A stretch of DNA of 64,000 nt from Zygnema cylindricum (Eukaryota; Streptophyta; Zygnematophyceae; Zygnematales; Zygnemataceae). Within the stretch, counting starts at the first letter, position 1. Every line of letters begins with the position of its first letter. Of the stretch, positions 55,676-64,000 are shown one piece after another. Position numbers and translations under genes: made by a program. The notes beneath the pieces were generated by a model. It did no database searches. It was not told the DNA's origin and saw only the letters and a program-made list of their open reading frames with translations. Location: assembly GCA_037447655.1 (NCBI GenBank), contig JBBHKE010000975.1, positions 1 to 64,000 of the forward strand. Direction: 5' to 3'.

Positions 55676-57635
55676 CGTAGGACCTAGGATCAAATCTCGC
55701 CTAGGTCACCGTTTTAAATGTGGTTATTTATATCTCTCTCTCCTTTAACCTCGGCTGACATAGACAACCATGGCCTCTCTTCCATTACGACTTCTATTTT
55801 GTCTTTGCCCTTGAGAATAATAAGTAGGATAAGAATTACCTTTTTTCTTTACTTTCAACAGACGTCTAACTTTTTGTGACATTGTCCACGCCATGCTTAT
55901 TTGTGACATTGTCTGACGTAAAGTTTGCAAGATGTCTCATTCGTACTAAACTTTTTTTTTTTACGAAAATTTGTTTTCTAGTTTTTCAAACCTTTCGTAA
56001 AATTCGTTTTATATTGTTGTACGGATAAAATGTTAAAAAAAAAAGTAAGTACAATTTCAAAAAAATGGTTGAAAATACACCGTGAATTGCTATTAAAGTT
56101 AATAACTACGTAGTGTAAAGAAACAATTAGTGTTATTAACTATATTTTGGGTTCAAGGGCCTAACGCCGACAAGAATTATTGTTAAATTATACCCTCAAC
56201 ATTAATTTATACAGCTAACACTTCAGTAATTTGGATACACATTCCCATATTGTAGTCGCGATAATATGTGTTAATGTATTCGACGCTTGAACATGTGGGG
56301 AAAAAATATCACGATTTCCCCCTGTCTTTAATATTATGAATCAAATCTGAGTGCGTTTTTCTATGGCGGCGCACTCAATTTCCCTTATCAACGCCTTTAT
56401 CTAAACCTATTTTGTACATTTATACAAAATAATGGGCAAATTTAGTACAAACTAGCACATTTCTTAAATTACACTATATAAAAAACAGTCAAAATGAAAG
56501 TAATTAACGCTAATTAAGCAATCGCAAACAAAAATTGAGTTTAGTTTGATTAGGTTGTAGCAGTATATTTTATTAAGTATTTTTCTATTTTTTTCTTTTA
56601 TGATAAAGTCAAAGTTAGTCAATGCATTTCTTAAACTTTTGAATTTTGTTATGTGTGCATATTCACTGTTTTTTGGGCGTTTCATGTGTGCGTTTTATAT
56701 AAATGAGACATCTATGAAACTTCGTAATTTTCACGCCATGGCTTTCTAATTTCGATATTTTGTCTTATTTTTCTCGACTCGTAATCGAATTACGCTTTAT
56801 GATAGTCAAATTTCGTACTTTTCCAAATTGTTTTATCTTGTCACATAATAGTAAGTACGGTTAAGAAGTCAAAATTGTGGTGTTTTTATAAGTTTTATTA
56901 ATTATAAATTGATTTGATTAACGAACTTGTTTTCAACCCTTTAAAGAATAAAATGAAATAATTAGTGGTCGCGTACTTGTTATGGGATAAAATGGCAAGA
57001 ACTAGGGGCATCAATGTAGTGTTAAAGATACACAAAACCATACACAGTGCACTACGTCGATGAATTAAAGAGTTTTTGAAGTTAACACTGAAATGGAACC
57101 AATTATATAGAATTTTATTTTGGAACTTGCTTATTGTAGGCCAGAAAGATAAAAAGTGTTATGAATGGGTATATATGAATTGGTTATTAAATCACGTACT
57201 TAAATTAAAGTTATTTACTATAATATCGACCAGCAATCTACTCTCTTTAGCATTTGCGCATGTGGAACCGTAACTTAGCCATCATTTTTTTTTCGTTGTG
57301 GAGATTCTACGGGCAAAAAAATTGTGTCGAGGGTGCAAAAAACCCACCCAACTCTTGTGACACCAATGCTGTACCTCGTTGAGCTTATACTCCCCGCTCT
57401 TTTGAAATTTTATACTTTTGTATATCTGGACATTGGTATAAACCAGGTTGTGTGCGCGGAGCCGTGAACCAAACAAGTACGGTTCAAACCGTTTTCCAAT
57501 TTGTGAAACCGAATTGGCAAAAAAAAAAGTTGGTCCCATTCGGTGTGAAATGACTTCATCCCAAACTGGGCCGAGTGGCAACTTTACTATGCAAAGTCAC
57601 ATACGAAGTATAGTATTTTACAAAATTGTATTGTA
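55676..57635. other. Intergenic, with a truncated MITE
   Basis: A copy of the 533-bp MITE starts at 56078 (TA then CACCGTGAATTGCTATTAAAG) and can be followed to about 56520 (AACACTTCAG, CCCCCTGTCTTTAAT, TACACTATATAAAA), losing its right end. The remainder is AT-rich with no recognised gene. Confidence 0.55.
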
Positions 57636-57842
57636 CACCGCGAATCGCTATTAGGGTTAATCAGGCTAATTTGGCGCCCCTAAATTTTTACCCAAATTCT
57701 TAAATAAAGTGATTAAAAAACCCTAAATATCAAATTAGAGTGACTGATTTTCTTGAAAATCCCCAAATTTCCAGTTAGCGCTAATCACACTAATTGTTCT
57801 TTAACACTAAATATTTGTGAACGCTAATAGCGATTCACGATG
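57636..57842. mobile_element. TA-type MITE, 207-bp short form
   Basis: Ends CACCGCGAATCGCTATTAGGG and, inverted, CATCGTGAATCGCTATTAGCG, with TA on both sides (57634-57635, 57843-57844). Confidence 0.88.
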
Positions 57843-57872
57843 TAGCGCAGTGTACTGTAGCGTGCTACGAAG

Positions 57873-58469
57873 CAGAGGTCGCAAAAGTCAAAATATTTCA
57901 TAACCGAAACCAACTGTTTTTTTTCTCTTCAAAATATGAGTAACCGACGCCCGACCGGGTTATGTCACGCTCCAAAATTGTTAACCGTTCACCGACCGGC
58001 GTTTACGAAAATAAAAGTTAGCCGAAATTCGATTTCTCGCGACAAACCGTGCTCGCCTGTAACCGAAAAAGTACAAAATTACAACGCTAATTGTTATTAG
58101 CGTTAATGTACTTTGCAATAATGTACGACTTATGAATAAGCTAATAATTACGATTTGTCGTGTTCCCTAAGATTTGCGAAATGAATAGTGTTATTACCGT
58201 GTCAGATTTGCGACGTTAATCATGATGTCATGTACTTCCACGATACCAAAGAGTACAAAGTACAATAATGTTGGATTGTATGGACAGTACAAAATTTTAC
58301 TTTTTTTTGGTTTTTTGGTTAACCGTAACCGACTTTTTTTTTTTTCTGGTGAATCAACCGACCGCAACCGCCCGGCCCCCAAAATTTGGCAACCGAATCC
58401 GTTCCGGATCCGGCGCGGGCGGTCGGTTTACGGTCGGTCACGGTTTCGGTTGACCGTTTGCGACCTCTG
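57873..58469. mobile_element. Non-autonomous hAT-like element, copy 2
   Basis: Ends CAGAGGTCGCAAAAGTC and, inverted, CAGAGGTCGCAAACGGTC. The interior (GGGTTATGTCACGCTCC, TTTACGAAAATAAAAGTTA, TTCCGGATCCGGCGCGG) matches copy 1 at 15234. No 8-bp flanking duplication is visible here. It lies 30 bp right of a MITE and about 340 bp upstream of VHA-D. Confidence 0.75.
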
Positions 58470-58808
58470 CCCGACACACAGCACAAATAATAGGAATTTA
58501 ATATACGAATATTAGGAATAGCCGAATAGGAATAATAACAATTTGATGGTCACCATAGCGTATACGGCCTCGCTTGTCGTTCGATAATCTATGATATCGA
58601 CCTTCGACAATATCGGAACTGGATGTTTTCCGATACACACCACGAAACATCCTAAAAAAGGTTAAAAACTTCGAACTGTAAGCTAAAGACAAAATTAAGC
58701 GTCATTACCGTATTGATGTCCTTCGGTTGCAGTCGACCCTGTAGCTGTTGCTCGGTCTTCCCTTAGTTTTGTTCTCTCTTCCCCTTGTGCCCTTTCTCGT
58801 CCACAGCC
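58470..58808 (+). promoter_or_regulatory. VHA-D 5' region, possible 5'-UTR splice sites
   Basis: The last 110 bases before the start codon contain two acceptor-like sites, TTCGGTTGCAG (ending 58732) and CTTTCTCGTCCACAG (ending 58806). The second is only two bases before the ATG, which suggests an intron in the 5' UTR with its donor further upstream. The promoter itself is not identified. Confidence 0.35.
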
Positions 58809-59579
58809 ATGTCTGGAGGAGGGCAGCGCCTGACGGTCGTGCCGACAGTGACAGTGTTGACGGTCATCAAGGCGCGGCTGGTGGGAGCCACCAAAGGGCA
58901 CCAGCTTCTGAAAAAGAAGAGCGATGCACTCACGATGCAGTTCCGTCAGATTTTGAAGAAGATTGTGCAAACTAAGGAGTCAATGGGCGATGTTATGAAA
59001 ACGTCAGCGTTTGCTCTAACGGAAGCGAAGTATGCCGGAGGTGAACAAATCAAGCATGTCGTTTTTGAAAATGTAGACCAGGCCACCATAAAGGTTCGCG
59101 CAAAGCAGGATAACGTGGCAGGAGTGAAGCTTCCAAAGTTTGAGCATTTCATGGAGGCCGGAGAGACGAAAAACGATTTAACCGGTCTGGCTCGAGGAGG
59201 CCAGCAAATTCAGCTTTGCAGATCCGCTTTTGTTAGGGCAATTGAGCTCCTTGTCGAGCTCGCCTCCCTGCAGACATCGTTTCTGACATTGGACGAGGCA
59301 ATAAAGACAACAAACCGGCGAGTGAATGCTTTAGAGAACGTGGTGAAGCCAAGGCTTGAGAACACAATCACATATATCAAGGGGGAACTGGATGAACTTG
59401 AGCGTGAGGAGTTTTTTCGACTGAAAAAGGTTCAGGCTTACAAAAAAAGGGAGGTTGAAAAGAAGCGAATAGAAGCTCTTGCTAAGGCAGCTTCCGAGCA
59501 GGAAAAGGAGAAGGAAAGCTGGTCACAAAATGAGAATGAGACTGCAGGGGATGATTCGGAGGATCTCATTTTTGAGTAA
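58809..59579 (+). CDS. VHA-D: V-type proton ATPase subunit D, intronless
   Basis: Central-stalk (rotor) subunit of the vacuolar H+-ATPase, linking the catalytic V1 head to the membrane ring. 256 aa, close to the usual length of about 250-261. Starts [17 protein letters not shown]; the ATG at 58809 fits the family start, while the frame open from 58785 only adds non-family residues. Family blocks: [97 protein letters not shown] and the C-terminal [20 protein letters not shown]. Both ends are long coiled-coil helices; the tail ends acidic (DDSEDLIFE). Single exon with balanced composition, unlike the AT-rich transposon DNA to its left. Confidence 0.97.
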   Translation: MSGGGQRLTVVPTVTVLTVIKARLVGATKGHQLLKKKSDALTMQFRQILKKIVQTKESMGDVMKTSAFALTEAKYAGGEQIKHVVFENVDQATIKVRAKQDNVAGVKLPKFEHFMEAGETKNDLTGLARGGQQIQLCRSAFVRAIELLVELASLQTSFLTLDEAIKTTNRRVNALENVVKPRLENTITYIKGELDELEREEFFRLKKVQAYKKREVEKKRIEALAKAASEQEKEKESWSQNENETAGDDSEDLIFE

Positions 59580-62077
59580 AGCAGGCATGTGTCCCTTTTC
59601 CATTTTGGGACGCTATCTTTGTGACCGCTACTCCAGGTTCCTAAGTTAAAAAAGAGCCCTGGAACTCTTAAGATGATGTGTTGCCTGGTACTCTTTGATT
59701 AAGTCTGTAGATGTTCGCTGATTCTCCATGCACAGGATCATTGGGCGGCGTGTGACGCTATGGGCCAGATAGTTGCCGGCAGGGTCTGTGCCACCCTAAG
59801 TGTAGTTATGCCAGTTGTAGGCTTTTTGGGGCAAGTTTTCCATGTATCAGAAATGATTTTTTACCTATCCATTCATTTGACTGGTGTCATAAGCAATGGC
59901 TTAGGCCAGTCTATGGTAAAATTTCATTGTGGCGGGATAATTTGGCCTCCTGTTATGTTGCAACATTGAAACGAGCTTGAATCTTGGGAAGATCAGATTA
60001 ATATGATGTGATGCTGTACAGGTTAGTGGATGGAGCAGAAGTATTATGTTGTTTGCTCTTTTGCGGGTTAGGAAGCCCTCTGTCTCTTTGCAGCAGTTGA
60101 AATCAGATGTTAAGCTTCTCCCACCTTATAAATGGGCCCAGGCAGCTGATATAAGTATAGGTTTGGATTTTACATGTAAAGATAGGTGAAATTAGAAAAA
60201 TGAACTGGTTAGATGATTGTGCATGTGCTTAGCACAGCAATATTCAAAATAACTGGAATATATCATAAATGATTATTGAAACTTCAGGCTTCTAGAGAGC
60301 TTTGTCTGCAAGATGTGTCTTTGCAGAATGACTAAGCTCAGGGTGATGGTTATTCAAAAATGCGTGCGTCTTCCCTTTCAAGTAAGACAAACAAGTCGTT
60401 AAAATTGCCGTTGGGTTGTTGTTTGCCACATGTTTATTTGGCTTCGTACATTACTGTAATTTTTTTTTTTAGTGTGGGAACCCCATGAGTGTTTTCACCT
60501 CAATTCTGAAGGGGATTATGTAGATTCGAGTCAGCCTTTCAGGCACTGGATGTTTGGGTTACTATTTATCGTTTCTGTTGTTACCAGGCTTGTTCTGTAC
60601 TGTATTTTGATTGTTTTTGGGTCTTTTTTTTGGTCTTGTCACTTTTCATGTCAAGATCTGCACAACTTATGGCCCTGGTAAGACTTTTTTTTTCTTTACA
60701 TATCATTGCATTTTCAGATAGTTATGCCACAGTGAGAGTTTTTGGTTTAGAGTTATACATTGAATGTTTGTAGTAATTGAGAGAATCATCAAACCACTTT
60801 TGATTTTTAGAACTGTTTCATGATGTCCTTGGAGTTGCTTGGCTTGCACTAGGAAGTGGCTGCCACTCTATAGCTTTGGACGGCGATTGTAATTTAGTGC
60901 AAGGATAAAGGACACTGCCGATTTGACAACACCCAATTAGTTCCAAATAAAATATTGGCCTGCATTATCAACAAACTCATATACAGACCACGCAAGTGTA
61001 ATATAGCATGATGTAATTTGACATGTTAGATCTTGAAGCTGGAATAATAATGATGGGTATGTACTTGCAGTCTTCTCCAAGCACTAGTCACTGCAGTTTG
61101 CGGTCTTACACTGTTAATGAATAGAGATGCCAACATTTTGGAACTGTCCAAGTAAATTCTGTTAGCGGAGAACGATATTCAATCAATCAGAAATGAGCAT
61201 CATGTTTGTGGGTCCAGCTCTCTAAGTTTCTTGTACTGTTACCCTAACATTTTGAGTATGTTGGTAGTAAAGCTGGAGATATTCTACTACTGAGCTCTGT
61301 TCAGTGATGGCTGGGGGGGACCTAAACTGCATCTACCACTTTGTACAACTAAATTCTTCAAGTCTTGACACAGCTTCCTGCAGTACTACTAACAGGGATA
61401 ATCTCAAAACAAATGCTTAGTTCGCATTCTTCCAAAACAAACTGTCACAATGAGCGAACAAAGAAGTGACACCGAACGACGTATGCCAGGTAAAAAGTCT
61501 GTCAATGAACTTTTTATTTGTTTATACAACAGCAAACTTTTTCTCAGACGCGAATGGTGATGAAAAATAATCAGTTCAACATGGTGGTTGCTCGCCTCGA
61601 GGACGCCCAGACATGTGTCGCTGAAAGAATAAAGATGAGGGCTGGAAAGAATTTAGAATAAAAACTCAAGCTGAAAATAGATACAATCACGTAGCTCGTA
61701 GTAGAAACATCTGTATTGCCAGTCAAACTTCCTTTGACTTAGCCACAGCGCCAATTCCAGTGAAAAATCTCTAGTTAGTGCACAGTAGTGCAGTAGTTAT
61801 TTGCGCATCATTAACTTGTACTCGTTTAAGATTCTCTTTTCAAATCAACTGCCTATGCTGTAAATGTGGCATCAAGTCTCGGGCGCTTTGCAAGTCCTTG
61901 TGCTGGTGTTCTCCACACCAATTTGCTTTGGTTGTTGAGCCCCCTTCCCTTCTCAAAAGTCAGGACCTGCACGTAAGGTGACCACAAATTGTTATGCCGA
62001 AGCCTAGTTTGAGACGATAACAACTTTAGATTGTCTTCATGAGCGTTGAAATATTTTAAATAATGTGATGCTGATTT
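59580..62077. other. Intergenic between VHA-D and SHOC1-like gene
   Basis: The two genes converge here, so this holds both 3' UTRs. No repeat family seen elsewhere in the window occurs, and no convincing ORF. Lower AT bias and absence of GTAC-rich MITE sequence set it apart from the left 58 kb. Confidence 0.5.
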
Positions 62078-63873
62078 TTATACATTGGAATTGAAGGGGT
62101 AAAAAGTTGGATGCTTCACCTCCTTTGCCCTCTTGTCAGGTGGTGTCCACGCTGCAAGAGGCTCGGTAGGAAGCACAGTTGCAGATTCCTTCCAAGTCCA
62201 TGGTGTAAGCGGCTCGGTTGAAGTCCCCGTCACAGATTCCTTCCATTTCTTCTGCCAGGGACTTGCCGATGGCTTGCGGTGTTTGAAGCGGTCAAACTTC
62301 ACTGGAAGTGAATTTAAGCCCCTCCTTTGTTTCATCTTCAAAGCCAAAGGTGTAGCACTGACACGTTTCTGAGCAGTCATTGAGCTTGACATCTTCTGTG
62401 ACCAGAAGTCTTCCTCAGGCCTCCTCTGTGGGCTAACTCTTTCAGTTTGATGGTAATCTTCATCATCTAAGTGGGAGGGAAGAGGATTTTCACTCACCAT
62501 GGACCAGGGAGCTTTCTTCTGAGCTTGGAAAGCCTTTATTTTTTCAGTAAATGGTTGTTCCACCCTTATGTTAGGAGCTTTATTGCTGTCTGCTTCAGTT
62601 CTCCTTGTTGCTAGCCATCTGTCTAAAGCTCCGACAACCGAATGGTCATCATGAAATTCTATTCCATTTCTTGCGTTGTTGAACTCATCTGGAAAAGACA
62701 AGCAGGAAAACAAATGAGTACTTTCTAAAAGTATATGTTTAACCTCTTTCATATCTTGAGAGATGTATACTCCAGCTTACCGTCGAGCTTGTCTGAAGAC
62801 AGATGGTCGACCAACTTTGGGGTTTCAAAGTCTTTGAAAGACCACGATTCCTCTTGGTACCCTTCGATTGGATTTGTTTGTGGAAAAGGAGGTGGTGAAA
62901 TTGGTCCTGGTTCTGGCTCCCCACAAATCTCAGCAGCAGGAGGGAAATAAACAGCATTGATTTGCTCATCCTGAAGGCCGTTTGTGTGAGGACCAAAACG
63001 AGCATCATCGTAAGGCTGGAAACCCTGCACCACTGAATCCCTCATTGTTGATTTGAGGTTATTCCATTCTTGACTGTCACGGTATTCAGTCGACTGCCAC
63101 TGATTATGTGACATATGATCTTCTCCTGTTAAGCTGCTATTCCAATTTTTCTCAGGCGCATGCAAATGATGACCATTCTCAGCTCTCATATGCTCGTTCC
63201 CATGGATTACTTGAGGAACACCTTCATAAGCAAGGTGCGAAAGATGCTTTCTGGCTTCTGCACAACTCTTGGGATCGGGAAGGTGTCCTCTTGTAGCATG
63301 CTGCTCTTGCCTTTCCCCGTATTTTGCCACTCCACCTGGTGTATCTAAAAATGGACCAACGTTTAGGTCTGTGTAAGAACCTTCCCCTTCAGCTAAATGT
63401 CCCCCTTCCCTAATATTTTGACCAGAATGGAGAACATCGACTCCCATATTTTCAGTTTCGACAATTTCGTCGGGAGCCTGTTGGCGATGCTGACATTCTG
63501 CCTGGAATAACAGCAGACATCGTTCGGGAATGCCATATTTTACAGTTGCAGCAAGTTGCTGCTCTGCACTCAGGCAAATGTACACAGGAAGAGGAATGCC
63601 GCACCCAAGTATAGCAGAAGAACTCAGTGGGTTGAGGCCAGGAAAAGAGTTTAGAAAAGCCTCTGCTAGGGTCTCAGATTCGCGCACAGGTGGACAAAGA
63701 GTTTTAGTATTATCCCGAACAGCAAGTAGGAAACCTCGCACAAGTTGCACTGTAGTCATCAAGGAGTCAGACAAAAAGCATTGGAGGTAGATATCGAGCC
63801 CGACTGCAGCAGCATAAAGACTGTCCATTGAATGCAAAAATCCGGCGGTGAAGGTTCTTTCTCCTTCAAAAAT
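62078..63873 (-). CDS. SHOC1: SHOC1/ZIP2-like meiotic crossover protein, last two exons (partial)
   Basis: SHOC1 is an XPF-related, probably catalytically inactive protein that with PTD promotes class I crossovers in meiosis. Exons visible: 63873-62781 and 62688-62078 (1704 nt; last 567 aa), joined across a 92-bp intron as KLD-D-EFNN. The first begins after TTTGTTTGCAG; the rest of the gene lies beyond 64000. The match rests on the first about 120 residues: FEGERTFTAGFLHSMDSLYAAA, GLDIYLQCF, then SETLAEAFLNSFPGLNPLSSSAIL and ATVKYGIPERCLLLFQAEC, resembling the end of the XPF-like nuclease fold and helix-hairpin-helix region. The remainder is a long, polar, probably disordered tail rich in His, Gln and Pro, with an 18-residue near-repeat near the end (TWKESATVLPTEPLAAWT after KKWKESVTGTSTEPLTPW). 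Other XPF/ERCC4-like proteins are the alternative. Confidence 0.6.
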
Positions 63874-64000
63874 CTGCAAACAAACGGAGGGCTATGGACG
63901 GAGTGACTTTATTGAAAAAAAATCGTGCAAGTACGTTAAACAGAAAAACCAAAATTTCTTATAGCAGGACTTCATAACGAAAACAGCTACCGCTCTGTTT
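63874..64000 (-). other. Intron of the SHOC1-like gene
   Basis: Minus-strand sequence ends in a pyrimidine-rich 3' splice site (CCGTTTGTTTGCAG) at 63874. It contains an A8/T8 run and no in-frame extension of the exon, so it is read as intron reaching the window edge. Confidence 0.55.

Noticed and set aside
58785-58808. Upstream extension of VHA-D by eight codons
   Set aside because: No ATG there, and the family begins MSGGG/MSGQ-like at 58809.

Overview
This window looks like nuclear DNA of a streptophyte plant. Genes are split by GT-AG introns, and there is a chloroplast-division FtsZ2 gene with a serine-rich N-terminal extension, a LAZ1/DUF300 gene, an F-box gene of the At4g00755 type, an intronless V-ATPase subunit D gene and the end of a SHOC1-like meiotic gene. 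Roughly one host gene per 11-13 kb and introns mostly of 0.1-2 kb suggest a compact to medium genome, such as a bryophyte or other non-flowering streptophyte. The species cannot be told from the sequence.

Layout. 0.9-1.2 kb: last exon of an unrecognised plus-strand gene. 5.1-12.2 kb: FtsZ2, 8 exons, plus strand. 12.2-22.1 kb: repeat-rich block with minisatellites, a hAT-like element, a four-layer nest of MITEs and solo LTRs, and a broken LINE. 23.6-28.4 kb: F-box gene, minus strand, 6 exons including a 31-nt micro-exon. 28.4-35.9 kb: intergenic MITEs. 35.9-42.2 kb: LAZ1-like gene, minus strand, 8 exons. 43.7-50.8 kb: a 7.07-kb putative autonomous PIF/Harbinger transposon carrying a trihelix/Myb-like gene and a convergent HARBI1-type transposase. 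50.9-58.5 kb: further MITEs, a solo LTR and a second hAT-like element. 58.8-59.6 kb: VHA-D. 62.1-63.9 kb: SHOC1-like 3' exons, minus strand, gene running off the right edge.

The host genes do unrelated housekeeping jobs (plastid division, ubiquitin ligase adaptor, membrane protein, vacuolar proton pump, meiotic recombination). The mobile DNA falls into four sets: Harbinger-type MITEs with TIRs like GGGTGYGTCYCCATGT and TWA duplications; a TA-duplicating MITE superfamily with TIRs like CACCGTGAATCGCTATTAG; hAT-like elements with CAGAGGTCGC ends; and solo LTRs of about 0.9-1.2 kb. Splice structures were built by hand from reading frame, GT-AG sites and family conservation; every multi-exon model closes in frame.
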